Below, piece after piece: positions 35,838 to 47,934 of a stretch of 64,000 nt of DNA; position 1 is the stretch's first letter, and each line of letters begins with the position of its first letter. Both the position numbers and the translations under genes were made by a program. The notes beneath the pieces were generated by a model. It did no database searches. It was not told where the DNA came from and was given only the letters and a program-made list of their open reading frames with translations. The DNA comes from Gordionus sp. m RMFG-2023 (taxonomy: Eukaryota; Nematomorpha; Gordioida; Chordodea; Parachordodidae), in assembly GCF_954871325.1 (NCBI RefSeq), contig NC_088777.1, forward strand, positions 4,776,509 through 4,840,508. The letters run 5' to 3'.

Positions 35838-37754
35838 TCATTTTAAAATGTCCTTATTAAAGTTGCAAGGTGAGAGGGGGTCAACGCAGGAGAAATCCCA
35901 CACTAGAAATCGGCCATTCTCCCAAGGAATGTGTGTAATTCCATCGGGTCGTCTCCCATCCGTAAAGAGACCTGGGGGTTCTAAAGTGGCAGGAAAGACT
36001 GCCAACTGTAAAGTTCGTTTTATGAGAGTATTGCATCTGTTATGCCGGATTGAGAGCCCACTGCTAAAGATGCATTTGAGGCAAGGACGACCAGTTTGAC
36101 TTACTGGCTTTTTGCACTTGGCGCACTTATATGAAACTGAGGCTCTCACATTTAAGCGAATGGCTACAGCAAAACTGAATTCTTGATTTAAAAGTTCGAG
36201 ATCAAGATTTTTAGAGGGGATGGCATCCAAGTATTCATGTCCTGAACCTTGGTTGAGGGAAGCTTATATGGCATGATCATCAGATTGCAGGGTCGAAAAG
36301 AGGTAATCAACGGACCTTGCAATCATTGAATTATCGCAATTCTTTTGTTTATGGGAGGCTGGTGGTTGACATTCATCTCCGACTGAGTCATTCCCTATGA
36401 CATAGGCTTCGTCAAGCAGTGCATCTGTCAAGAACAGGTTTCAGTTATAATTTTGGAGCTTGCCAATCTGGACGAGATGAAACCACTAATTGATAACGCT
36501 ATGGTTTATCGTACTAAGCCTCCTTTATTGCAGGGAGAGTGGCTTGCACGAATTGGAGTTAAATTTGAGGTTAGCTATTTTTTCCATGATGTTTTTTATC
36601 ATGGATTCATATGCTTTTAAGAGTTTAGGATGTTTAAAAACAGCAGTTGACAGTAGAACCTATAGGATCTTTGGTATATTGAAGAAATTTTTAATTAAGA
36701 AAAAAGATTTATGTGTGGGAAGTTGTATAAGTAGTTCCTCCATATTGTTTAAATTATTCGAAGTAGCTTGGAAAAAGGCTTCAACTGCTAATTAACCTCC
36801 AACTGGTGAGCCAAGACCTTTAAAGGCGTGGCAATTGGGAGATTGAGAGGTGAGCTGACAGAATTCTGTTTTATCGACGTTTAAGACTTTTTCAAAATTT
36901 CTAGGGCTTTGTCTATCTCTTCTGGGCTGCCGCTTATAATCCCGTGTTGAAGTGAGAATTGTGGAGACTTTCTCATTGATTCGAGCCGAAATTAATTTTG
37001 ATACTAATCTCCTAAAGAGGGTGCTTATGGCAATTGGGCGTAGGTCTTCGTTGGGTTTTGTAAGAGCGATTATTTTTGCCCCAAACATAATTGGCTGGGC
37101 GAAGATAATAACGTCACCATGTAAGATCCTGTTACAAAGGAGAGTTATACAGTTGAGTAGAGTAGTTTGAGAATTTAGAAGAGGTGGGTAGGTCTTAAAG
37201 ATATATCGGTCTCATGCTTACAAAACCATGTGCAGAATCTTTTTGGATGGTTGAGATTGCTTTTCTCATTTCCTCTGTGGTAAATTCTATTGGATAAGAT
37301 GTGGGATTTAAACCAGGTAATTCAGTTGTCGATGCCTGATGTGCGGGGGGGGGATGCTTTATAGCCAATTGGGTATAAGTTTGAAATTAATGGGGGCTAG
37401 TGTGTCTGATGAAGAGGCCAGACGAAGTACCCCTTTTATATCTAAATCATCTATTTTTTTCCCCATTAAATTTACTTTTATCTTAAAAGGATTTATGGAT
37501 AACTTAGGCGTGGAGGTTATGTCCATTGAAATGTTGTCTAGATCATTTAACCTGTTCTTAATTTGTTGAGTGAGGGACAGTTTGCTTTTGTCAGTTGGAA
37601 CCTGAAAGGCATGGAAGCCAAATAAGAAAAATTTATTCCAGTGCTGTGGGGAGTTAAAATTGGTTAGTATTAATAGTTTTACTATATGATTTAGCCGCAA
37701 GAAGACTGGCTTCTCGGGGGATTTACTTATATTTTTAAAAGTTTTAATAACCAT
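35838..37754 (-). mobile_element. LINE with RT and C-terminal restriction-like endonuclease
   Basis: Minus-strand order: upstream segment 37,754-37,359 (GVLRLASSSDTLAP). Then RT motifs at 37,088-36,792 (IIALTKPNEDLRPIAIST, FRRLVSKLI). Then a middle stretch, and a C-terminal ORF 36,230-35,838 (130 codons). That ORF has paired cysteines C36/C39 and C50/C53 with H63, then GRRPDG at 92-97 and FLVWD at 108-112. The Cys/His cluster followed by PD...D is the arrangement of restriction-like endonucleases of site-preferring LINEs, and the wording LEPPGLF/RPDG/VWD is that of a widespread animal RT protein family. No apurinic endonuclease was seen. Several frameshifts or stops divide the four readable blocks, so this copy is inactive. 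Confidence 0.82.
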
Positions 37755-37849
37755 AAATATGAATTAAATTTGTTTGGCGCGAAAATGGTACAAAAAAATT
37801 GATTTTTTATAACTATCATAACATATGAAACAAAGCAAGATAATGATAA

Positions 37850-38260
37850 AATAGGAAATAGCAAATACTAAAAATTAAAAATATGATTTCAGAAGTTATC
37901 AGTGGCAATTTTTAATACATACAGAATACTATTGAATAATTTATTAATTAGATCTGTTGATACAATGCAATTTTTATTATCAGCCTCGCCAGAGATATCA
38001 AAATGTTCATCAAAGTATGGATCAGAATCATCAATATCCAAAATATGGTCTGTTTCATAAATTGATTGCATGCTCATCTTCATCACCAAATCAGCTACTT
38101 GATATCTGAGGGTTGAAATGATTTTTCTAATTTTTTTAATGAGAATATTAAATCTGGTTTTTATGCCATCAACTGTAACTAAATTATGAAGTCCATGCCC
38201 TAAGTATAAATGAAGCTCATAATCCTCCAATTGACGCCTCTTCATTTATAGATTTATAAA
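37850..38260 (-). pseudogene. hAT transposase central fragment
   Basis: The minus-strand ORF of 118 codons (38,245-37,889) reads YELHLYLGHGLHNLVTVDGI, followed by KKIRKIISTLRYQ and an acidic stretch (DIDDSDPYFDEHFDISG). GHGLHNL and the acidic linker also occur at 13,190-13,560, so the two are copies of one hAT lineage. Here the frame is open across the fragment. It sits directly beside the LINE, suggesting one inserted into or next to the other. Confidence 0.65.
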
Positions 38261-38539
38261 CAGTATAATCTCAAAAAATCTTGATTAGATAATTAAACTT
38301 TGGAATTGTACTCCATGAATCAACTTATATTTTGGATATGAGATTAAATTAGCTTATAAATAATGAGTATTAAGGACAGAAATTGAAATTGAAATGGACT
38401 GTAAAATTCCCGAAAAAGTATAATTATGTAGGATTATGAATGATGTGTAGAAAATGTTTTATTATTCGAATTTTAAATTCTCAAAATTACTAATTAATAC
38501 TCTCTAAGTACAGTATCCAAGCAAGAGAAATGTTTTTTG

Positions 38540-38730
38540 TGGGGGAATACCTATTTCAGTAGGATGTAGCTCCATGCCATTCATCTAAATCACAAACAAT
38601 GGTTAAATATTGGAATGATCTTTCCGACCTCATTCCAATGGGAATTGTGAAGAGCATTACAAATACTCAACACAACAGATATAGAATAACTCAACTGAAA
38701 CTTGATAAACCTTACGAAGTTTCATAGATT
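38540..38730 (+). pseudogene. Tc1/mariner-like transposase scrap
   Basis: The plus strand reads FQ-stop-DVAPCHSSKSQTMVKYW, very close to the Tc1/mariner block around the second catalytic aspartate (QQDGAPCHTSKSV..W). The expected downstream NPIENLW block is not clear. One stop and loss of the rest make it a relic. Confidence 0.55.
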
Positions 38731-39240
38731 TATGTGGTCATTTTTTTATTATAACCCTTTACTTTTTAATTCATAATTCTGAAATGGCTGAAGACAACTA
38801 AATATCATGAAGTTTACTATATAGGTAAAGGATAGCATAATATAAGATCCTAAAATATCATTTAAAAATTAAATCTTTCACGTGTTTGTTTAATTTTAAA
38901 AAAATTTTGCACAATAAAAAATTGAAAATGGTTTATATTTGGATTTGGATACTTATAAGAAAATTTAGTATAATTTTATGATCTTTGTCTATTTCCTAAC
39001 TTAAATATATAAGTGTTTTATTTTAATAAATATGCTCCATCATTTACCTCAAATTGTTAAATTTGTCCCTAATTTTAAACGACTATTTAATTCTTTTATT
39101 CTCATTTAAGAAATAAAATGTGTAATATAGTTATTAGGGAATTGAAAATTTAAAGAATTATTTAATATTGAGAGGAGAGATGGAGAGAGAAAAATAAAAT
39201 AACATATTATTATATATTATAATTAATTTTTATTTCAAAG

Positions 39241-39389
39241 GAAAATCTAACCGAAATTCTTCACCACAGAGCCAACATTTATGGCTTGAAAATGGATTCG
39301 AATATCATTATTACGATTTTCAATGCCCAAATCATTGAAAAACTCCTCATATTTCAGAGGACATATGCTAGGGATATAAGAAATTTAAA
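39241..39389 (+). CDS. Candidate exon, possibly next exon of the 29.1-kb gene
   Basis: The acceptor (atttttatttcaaag) ends at 39,240. The exon then reads ENLTEILHHRANIYGLKMDS and NIIITIFNAQIIEKLL, IFQRTYARDI, with balanced codons. It starts in phase 0, as needed to follow the phase-0 end of the 29,103-29,644 exon; the intervening 9.6 kb is full of transposons, as in a large intron. The right boundary is uncertain: the only GT nearby is a weak gtttttat at 39,390, otherwise the frame runs to a stop at 39,397-39,399. Family not recognised. Confidence 0.55.
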
Positions 39390-39399
39390 GTTTTTATAA

Positions 39400-40040
39400 T
39401 TTACAATTTTAAAAAAATATTAAAATCGATTGGCAATAAAATAATTGCAAAATATTTTTGATATATGGTAAAAGGTTATCCTGAAAATATGATTATAAAT
39501 TTTATTTTGAAGACAAAATTTATAACCAATCATTTTAAGAGCCAAAATTTTGTCATAAAACATTATCAAGTTTACTAAGGATAGGAATGTCTTATTGAAT
39601 ATTAGGTAACATATCTATACATGATTATTTGGGTACCATACTTTTATATTTTGTAAACCTCCTAATTTTGAATTTTTATTTATGCGTTATTACACGCTTC
39701 GAGTATTATTCAACCTTATTTTTTTTGCGGATAATAAAAATCCCATTTTACAAAACCTAATTCTTGAATTTTTATTCAGGTGATATATTTTTTATCTTTA
39801 TCAATAGACATATCCAATGAAGAAAATATTAAGACATTTTCGATATGTTGCTACGCAAATTTACAAAGAAATTAGGAGTTTCGAGTAAACTTCCATAAAA
39901 AAAAAGAGTCAAAATACTTAAGAGATTAGCTTTTTATGCTGATAGAATGCTGACTTACATTTCGAAAAACCTAAGTGTAATGATGGAATTAAAATCTACC
40001 TAGCCCTTGTTTTCTGTTGTACTTGACATAATTATATGTA
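39400..40040. other. AT-rich gap
   Basis: No gene or element recognised in this stretch. Confidence 0.4.
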
Positions 40041-40042
40041 TA

Positions 40043-40240
40043 TCAGAGACCTACATAGCTACCATTTGCGCCATCCTGTCAAGATTTTTTTTAAAATATA
40101 TTACATTTATTTTTTATTTTTAAAGCTAATAGTGGTGATTTAAAAATTTTTAAAATTTAGGTAAGGCCTAGGTATTTAAAAATTTTTTTAGGCCCCCCGA
40201 GTATATTTTAAAAAATTAATATAAGGCACGGCCCGGGTGG
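40043..40240. repeat. Dispersed GC-rich repeat J copy
   Basis: It starts with CAGAGACCTACATAGC and has AAAGCTAATAGTGGTGATTT in the middle, like the 21.5-kb copy. It ends around GGCACGGCCCGGGTGG. No target duplication was resolved. Confidence 0.6.
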
Positions 40241-40720
40241 CAAATAAATGACATTTATATTTTAGTCATGATAGAAAGCTAAAAAAATATAACATAAAAA
40301 AATTGAATTTAATTTTTTAAAACAAAAACGTATAATCTGCGTGTAGGCTATATAATAGCTTCTTCAGCTGGCTAATTACTAGTTTATATAAAAAAAAAAT
40401 ATTATTGCCATTCTCATTTTATTATAGTAAAAAATTTTGAAGGAATTTTGGATTCGGTAGCAATAGACTAACTAAGTAGATTTTGTTAATCGGGTTAAAA
40501 TTCTCCTAAAAGAGAAAATTAGGAACTATTTCGAAAAATTAATAAATTATGGCGTAACTGTGAATGCCAGTACTTATTAATTCAATTATATGACACTTGA
40601 TAAATAAAGTTCAAATTTCGGGAAAAATAGAATCAATAATTAATAGATATCAAAAATATTTTACAAAATTTTTCACATTAAAAGAAATGAGTGGCAATTT
40701 CTTAAAAGAACATTTCCTAG

Positions 40721-41115
40721 TAGGGCTGTTAAAAAGTCTGATACGGGTCAATTTTAATAAATGACCGATTAAAATCTTGGCCAAGATAATATTATGCAGA
40801 GTTGTTAAAAGATACTTTTTAAATGGATTTCGATACAGATACATCCGTCTAAAATAATATCTAGATACAGATATTTTAATCAAAAATCTATCTAGATACA
40901 GATACAGATACCACATTTTTATATCTAGATACAGGATCTAGATACAAGTATCTAGATCATTTAACAACTCTGATATTATGTAACTCAAGATTTTGCTCAT
41001 AGGTGCCAGATATGAACCTCTATTCTCCAAATCTTTACATAATATCATTTTGGCTAAATTCTTAATCGGGTCGTTTTTTAAAAATCTACCTGAATCGGAC
41101 TTTTTAACAACCCTA
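40721..41115. mobile_element. Long-TIR MITE D, interrupted by MITE C1
   Basis: The left arm begins TAGGGCTGTTAAAAAGTCTG and the right arm, read inward, begins TAGGGTTGTTAAAAAGTCCG. The similarity continues for about 75 bp (CCGATTAAAATCTTGGCC against CCGATTAAGAATTTAGCC). The 176-bp MITE C1 sits inside the left arm at an atattatg site, so D is older. Without C1, D would be about 210 bp. No clear target duplication of its own. Confidence 0.75.
40797..40972. mobile_element. hAT MITE C1 (TATCTAGATA family), perfect TSD
   Basis: It starts CAGAGTTGTTAAAAGATAC and ends ATTTAACAACTCTG, flanked by identical 8-bp duplications (atattatg at 40,789-40,796 and 40,973-40,980). The interior is built of repeats of ATCTAGATACAGATAC and TATCTAGAT. 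176 bp, non-coding. Sister copies at 55,885, 59,883 and 62,349. Confidence 0.95.
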
Positions 41116-41119
41116 ATTG

Positions 41120-43240
41120 CCGGTAATTATGAAAAACTATGTATTTCATATTTTTCTTACCAAATTTAAAATCGAAAGTCACTTCGTGGAGAATATTTAG
41201 CTGAAAACTTTATGGGGCGAAAATATGAATATAATTCATTTATCCCAGTTTTAGAAATATAACATTATATACATGTATCGGATTTTAAAAACTAATTTTA
41301 AAAAAAAAACAAACCATAATTAATATGTCATAAAATCCTCCTTAAAAATATTAATTTATTATAATTATAATAATTGTATTTGTATTGTATATTTTAATTT
41401 CATATTCTTAGTTTTAAAAATGGAATTAAATTTATTTAGGAGATTATAATCATAGACAGGGAGCAAATCGGCTCAAATCGATCCGTTTGACAACACTATT
41501 TTATATAAAACAACATATCTAATATAAAAATTACCAGATTAAATATCTTATGGCAATCTTTTCATTTAAAAAATACATAAAAAATTTCGACTATTTTTTG
41601 GATTAGCTTTTAGGCGCTTTATTTTTAATAACAACATATTAGTCATTATATGGAATATTTCAGGATTCGAAATTCCCACGTTTTGGTACGTGTCATTTGA
41701 ATTTTGTTTTTTAAAAAAAATTTAGACCCCAATAAAATGTAATTATGGGTATGATTTAAATATATTATTATTTATCCTTAAAAGATATACTAACAATTGT
41801 AAATCTATTCAGTAAAAATTAAATTAAATTGTTCCAATAAAAAAAAAAAATTAGAATAATAACATGAAATATTATTATTATATTTTTATAGAAATTTAGA
41901 TTTTAGTTTAAAAAAAATAAAATAAATTTTGATCGTAAAAGCGTAAAAAAAATTTTGATAAAGTAATATAAATATCGGTATATTTTATTTAAATTCTATT
42001 TATAAAAAAATTAATAAATTTTAGATCACTAAGCGTGACAAAATTTTAAATCTCTTAACATAGAAAGAATATTAAATATCGATATATTTAATTTAACATA
42101 AAAGTAAAAAGATTCCCAATTTAAATAAAAACTTTAAAAAAATTAATTTTAGAAATTATCAAAAAATAAAAATTCCAAAATTTCCAATTTTTTTAATTTT
42201 TATAGCAAAGTAATGCAAATATCTGCTTCTTTTTTTTTTATTGTGAACAAATTTCATTATTTTTTTGGAATTATAATCTTAATTAAGAAGGTAGACATAC
42301 GAATAATAAAAATAATACAAAAAATATACAACAACTCCTCTGCCTATTGTTCACAAAGAATATTCATCATCGCGTTTTATCATAACTGCAATAAATGAAT
42401 ATTCGGACATATAGCAGTTAGCTTGAATCAGATTTTTTAGCTGCACAGCCTTTGTGAGAATTTGTATCATATTTCTCTAATTCCCTCTGAGGGTTATTTA
42501 TTTTTTTGGTCTATTATCTGATAACCGCTTTTGTAAATTTTGATGAGATGGCATGTAACAAGGGTTTTCCCTCTTAAAATAACATGTGACATGGTTGGAT
42601 AAGTTGTTGAGAATATATTTCTTGGTATTTATGAAAATTAACAATGCCTCCTTTTTCAGTCAATCCCAGATTATTGCACTATATATATATAAATATGACA
42701 GTTATACAATTAAGAAATAAACTTTATCCGTCTCTTTAAATAACACGACTAGACTTATTTTATCGATGATACTATCATCTCATAAGTTTTCTTGCTTTCT
42801 CGTAACTTTCCTATATAAAATTTACCTATGCTATTTAATCTTCTAATAATATGTCATATTTACAAGCTATTAGTTCGACAGAGATATTTTGCGATTTTTC
42901 ATTTTTCCATTCATCAGTAACTATCTTATGGACATATATCGTTGGATTAAATATGTTGGTTTTTAATTAAATCACAATATAATTTCTTAGAAATTTTTAT
43001 ATACGTAAATGCTATTATAATTATAATGTCCTAAAGCTAGTTTAAAAAAAATTAATCCCTTTTATGTGTTTTTTATTTAATTTTTAAAAATTATGTTCTA
43101 TAAAAAAATTTAAGGTGATGGTTTTTTATTGAATTAATTTTAGTTATTTTTTAAGATTTCTTTTTATTAAGGATAGGAATAAATTAATTTATTATTTATA
43201 ACTCAAAATAATATTTTCCCTATCCCCCCCCCCCTCTAAA
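41120..43240. other. AT-rich gap
   Basis: No gene seen. At 41,460-41,510 GGCTCAAATCGATCC followed by GACAACACT resembles the subterminal words of hAT E-type ends. A C-run lies at about 43,225-43,234, just before the next candidate exon. Confidence 0.4.
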
Positions 43241-43248
43241 ATTTAAAG

Positions 43249-43531
43249 GATATTCAATAATTTTTTGTTGCTTATGTTCGCCGAATTTTACGCCTCACAT
43301 TACCATTTTAAGTATCAGAACTTTCGTTCCTCCATTTACGAGAATATGAAACATTTGTCGCACAAATATAAAGAGCACAAATGCCTTAATGTCATACTCA
43401 ATGATGATTCGAATATACTAGATGCGATTCTCTCCTATCATATCATAAACGAGGATGAGTCTAACAAAGTTTATAACAGTAATATAAAAGGGCCGGGAGG
43501 AAGAAAAAGGAGAAAAATAAAGAAGGATTAG
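43249..43531 (+). CDS. Candidate terminal exon of an unidentified gene
   Basis: A pyrimidine tract and aaatttaaag (ending 43,248) precede an open run of about 93 codons closing at a TAG. It reads FAEFYASHYHFKYQNFRSS, KHLSHKYKEHKCLNVILN, ILDAILSYHIINEDES and ends GPGGRKRRKIKKD. Codons are balanced and the basic tail could be a nuclear localisation signal. If spliced at 43,249 it needs a preceding phase-2 exon; the weak donor at 39,390 would supply that phase, so 29,103, 39,241 and 43,249 might be one gene. This chain is an inference. The family is not recognised; a helical-repeat subunit is conceivable. Confidence 0.6.
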
Positions 43532-43534
43532 GAA

Positions 43535-44800
43535 CTAATTTTTATGGATAATTAAAATTTTATGATTAATTTTAAATTTGATTTTTTTTTTTTAAATAAT
43601 TTATTTTATACTATACATATATACTTATAACCGTTGTATCTAACTGAAATAAAACAATATAGATACATAATATTACCCAAAAATTATGGGAGACCCTATT
43701 GAGTAATGCGAGTTTTCCATTTACGGACCCCTTGCCCTTAGAAATCGGAGAAGTAAATCTTTTTTTAGGATGCAAGAATTATAATATATAGAACTACTAC
43801 GCGTTTCGGTTACCATATATTTTTTTTGCAAAATATGAATAGTTGTTCATCTTTATTTTAAGGGGACGCCCTAATTTTTATAAATTTTATTTTGAACTAA
43901 ATTTTTTTAATATTTTCATTTTGACTGATAAGATATATTATCACTTGTATTTCCTATTACCCTTAATTAGATTTTTGCAACCACTTCCTTTACTGAGATA
44001 AATGATCTGAAATGATCGGGGTTAATTTATACAAAATAGGCATAAAAAATCAAAATATTTTATAGCAATCTTTTTATTATAATTTAGAAATCACCACCAT
44101 GCATCGTTTCAAAAATATATGCACGAAAGGTTTAAATTATACGTATAATTTTTATTTTTCCAAAATCCTTATCGAAATATATATTATTTTTTTATGTCGA
44201 AATACGCTTAACTTTCCTCCCCTTTTTTCTCATCCTTTGATAACCCTCATCCTCTTTCTTTCTTTTATCAATCCTATTATATATCATACTTCCCCATTTG
44301 CAAATTGTAATTAAAATTAACTTTTCTTAAGTCTCTATATAGGCGACTATATCTTTTATGGTATCACCTTCTTATCTTAACCTCCTTCAGTCGTCATTGT
44401 AAGATGAAGCATTCATTATTAAATAATATTTCACACTCTCCCCAAAATCCTATTGAAAATATTTATTAATATGTTATTCATTAAATAAGTACATTAATAT
44501 AACCTAGTTTCATTTTTGGTATTTTTTTGTAATATGTCTTCAAACGTCGAAAAACAAGGCTCATCATTCACTTTTCATATATGGAGAAAAATTTTACTGA
44601 GTGATAATAAGCCCGTTTACGTTAATAATTATTAAACTGAAATATGATATCTGGCCTTCACGCAAACGCGATTGACGATATTTAATAGAATTATGTTAAA
44701 ACTTTGGAAATCCATAAGAACAAAGAGACGTTGATTACACTTATCTAGTTCTATAAACGACTTCAAAAATAAACTCATTTCTCACATTACATCTGAAGAA
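43535..44800. other. Non-coding stretch
   Basis: Sequence downstream of the candidate terminal exon. An open stretch at 44,099-44,314 is rich in F, I, Y and L codons and looks like composition. No other feature supported. Confidence 0.4.
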
Positions 44801-44901
44801 AGAAACGCGTGTTACTGGTTATTCAAAAAAGTAACACCCTATATATAAATAAAATTATGCAAAAAATAATATATAATGGAATATCTATTTATAATAAATT
44901 T

Positions 44902-47308
44902 ATATATATGGTGAATTCCATATCAAATCAACAAAAAAAAGTCGTTTTTCAACCCGACCCCCTTCAATTTTTCTTAAATTTTGTATACTGGTAGAATATA
45001 CTATAACTAAGAAAAAAATAAAATTTTACCTTCCAACACTGTTTACCCGCTAAGATGTGGCCGTTTAAAGCTCGGAAAAATGGTACATTTTTGACAAAAT
45101 GCACCTCATTTATTTTCAGATATCTCGAGAAATAATTATGTTAGAAAAATAATTTAAATTTTATTTTGTAACTTAATAAAAGTTCTTTAAAATGATATAA
45201 AAATAAATATTATGGACATTTTATTAATATAGAAAACCGGATGTGTAAAACCGGAAATGGCCATAGAAAATAAAAGGTATTTTTTTCAAAATTTTTTTTC
45301 TGTAGATACATATCACACTGCTTTATATTTGTACAAAATCCTAGACTGGGATGAACATGGGTTTAGGAGTTATCACTCTTTATATGGCTAAAATTGAACA
45401 AATTTAACATTAATATCATCATATTTTAATTTAATGAATAGTTATGAAATAATGTTAATTTAAAAATTATGTCTAAATGATAGGCCCTTACTTTTTTATA
45501 TCTTTATAAAAAAATTTGAGAAGTGGCTGGAATAATGAGCTTTGTTTAACACTTTAGTTAAATTTTGTCTCAAAATTAATTTACAAAATAATTCTAAACA
45601 TATTTATAACTTTATTTGCCTCAAATTGCATTACATATAATACAATCAAAAATTTATAATTAAAATATATCATATATTATATAATCATCCAAGGAATTTT
45701 AATAAATTATGACTTTTGTTTTCGTCTAGGGAATAAAAGCTTGGAACTTTGTGTTGCAGAAATTCTCTTTGCTCTCAAAAACCTGCTTTCAAGATGACTT
45801 TCAATGTGCATATATTCATTATTGCTAACAAATATGTAATTTACCCCATAGATATTATTTCTTGCATAGTTAAATAAATCTATTGTTGTCAATATGTGAT
45901 GTTCATATGGACGTTGCAAGATTACTCGAGCTGCTAACCGTTTAGTAACGGCCCCCAAAATGTCGCAAGGACTTTTACCTTGTGCGGTTTCAAAAAAATG
46001 TCAGTCAGCCTTTATCCCAAAATCATTTTCATGATTGTAGAGATTAATGAAGTCTTTTATTTTTATATTGGTTACTGCTCCATCAGAAAAATAATAAATT
46101 TTAGCCACTCTATTAAATCTTTCCTTCAAGATCAATTTATAAAATAAATAAAATGCACATGCGTTGTGCTTTAAACAATATGATATAACTACTAAATTTA
46201 CATGTTTTATTATGTTGTTCTCACAGTAATAAATTATAAAAGAGTTGATAGTGGCTTGATTATTGGTCTGATTAAATCCTTGTGCATGGTTACTACAAAT
46301 GCATAATTTTCTGAAAAGTCTGCAATAACTAAGAATTCGCCAACATTTAAATTGAATTTTTAAAAGTTTCGAATTATTATCGTGAAACTATAAACAAATG
46401 AGGAATTAAATTGTTTAATTATTCAATTAAATAATCTACAAATTCGTCAGCGGATTTTGTCAGTGTTTCGAGGGTAGTTGGATCAACTGCTATCCAATGT
46501 TTGAATTTTATAATCTATAGAATTCTCGTCAAATAATATATTAACCTTTCTTTTAATTTTGAATATATGGGGGAAAATTTATTGTTGAATTTCATATTAT
46601 TTTATGCTAAATAAAATATTTAAAATTATTTTGTCAAGTAATTTTAATTTAGAGATAAAATTTAACTAAAGTGTTAAACAAAGCTCATTATTCCAGCCAC
46701 TTCTCAAAAATTTTTGTAAAGATAAAAAAAGTAAGGGCCTATCATTTAGACATAATTTTTAAATTAACATTATTTCATAACTATTCCTTAAATTAAAATA
46801 TGATGATATTAATGTTAAATTTGTTCAATTTTAGCCATATAAAGAGTGATAACTCCTAAACCCATATTCATCCCAGTCTAGGATTTTGTACAAATATAAA
46901 GCAGTGTGATATCTATCTACAGAAAAAAAATTTTGAAAAAAAACCTTTTTTTTTATGGCCATTTCTGGTTTTACACATCCGGTTTTTGATGTTAATAAAA
47001 TATCCATCATATTTATTTTTATGTCATTTTAAAGAAATTTCATTAAGCTACAAAATAAAATTTAAATTATTTTTCTAACATAATTATTTCTCGAGATATC
47101 TGAAAATAAATGAGGTGCATTTTGTCAAAATGTACCATTTTTCCGCGCTTTAAACGGCCATATCTTAGCGGGTACAGTGTTGGAAGTTAAAATTTCATTT
47201 TTTTCTTAGTTATAGTATATACTATCAGTATACAAAATTTAAGAAAAATTGAAGGGGGTCGGGTTAAAACCTTGGTTGATTTGATATGGAATTTACCACC
47301 ATATATAA
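44902..47308 (-). mobile_element. 2.4-kb DNA transposon with ~0.7-kb inverted arms
   Basis: Left arm about 44,902-45,600 and right arm about 46,610-47,308 are inverted repeats of one another over nearly their whole length. Shared words include TTCCATATCAAATCAAC, ACCCGACCCCCTTCAATTTT, TTATTTTCAGATATCTCGAG, ATCCTAGACTGGGATGAA and AGAAGTGGCTGGAATAATGA. The ~1-kb middle carries one minus-strand transposase-like gene (next entry). Edges lie in TATATA sequence, so the target duplication cannot be read. It sits inside the left terminal repeat of element G. The arms differ by small indels and substitutions, so the insertion is old but well preserved. Confidence 0.9.
45707..46520 (-). pseudogene. Transposase-like gene between the long arms
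   Basis: The last 83 codons are open and read MGAVTKRLAARVILQRPYEH, then ILTTIDLFNYARNNIYGVNY and end FPRRKQKS. Just upstream in the same frame is DFINLYNHENDFGIKAD, a stop (where the family has Trp), then HFFETAQGKSPCD. Further upstream, less well kept, is KHWIAVDPTTLETLTKSADE then FVDYLIE. This is the wording of a family repeated in many animal genomes (FSDG..QYKN..N..NL..H..DFG..AEWHFFA..HGKS.CDG.GG..KR.A). The aspartate-containing DFAENY and FSDG motifs suggest a metal-dependent DDE/D-type nuclease. I know the family by sight but not a name for it. This copy has at least one stop and some frameshifts. Confidence 0.7.
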
Positions 47309-47934
47309 TTTATATATAAATTTTATTTATTTTTAACAACAATTGATTTTTAAAATTTTGATCAGTCAAACAAGAGTGCTTAGCATCACCGCATTCGCTG
47401 TGCTAAACACACGTTTAACTGGCGCAGTGGATGGTAGGGTTACATTATATTAGATAAATAAAAATTTAAATTGGAGGAATTTATTAAAAATTAAAGAATA
47501 ATCTATATTTTGAAAAGGAATCTTCATTCCGATCCTCATCCAATTTTTTTTTTTATCTTTATTAGAAAATAATCTATACTTATGTTGTAATAGAAAATAA
47601 GTTCAAGCTACTTTCCTTAGCTGACATCTAGTTTTATGAGGGCCAATCTGATTTAAGTAGCAGGTGTATTGCTGATAATATATATTCAATTGAAATAAAA
47701 TAAAATATTAACAAAATATAAATTGTGAACAATACTTCAACTCTATACCTTTTATTTTTTGTCTTGCAGAATAGCATTAATAAGTAGCTTACAAAATAAA
47801 ATTATTGAAGGCCATTTTTAAAATATTATAATATTTATCGTGGGAGTGAGATTTCCCAAATGCATTTTCTTTTCCCACTCTAAAATAAGGAGCGTAGTTC
47901 CAAGACCTATAAAATCATATATTTAATATGTTCC

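Noticed and set aside
42553-42790. Possible solo LTR starting TGTAACAAGGGTTTTCCC with a TATA run and AATAAAC
   Set aside because: No matching second copy, no target duplication and no clear CA end within the window; promoter and polyA-like words are common by chance in A/T-rich DNA.
43249-43531. Assigning the basic-tailed exon to an Integrator or Mediator subunit
   Set aside because: Only a few short words looked similar from memory; not enough to name a family.
44902-47308. Polinton or other large virus-like element suggested by long terminal repeats
   Set aside because: No polymerase B, ATPase, protease or capsid wording; the unit is only 2.4 kb with a single transposase-like gene.
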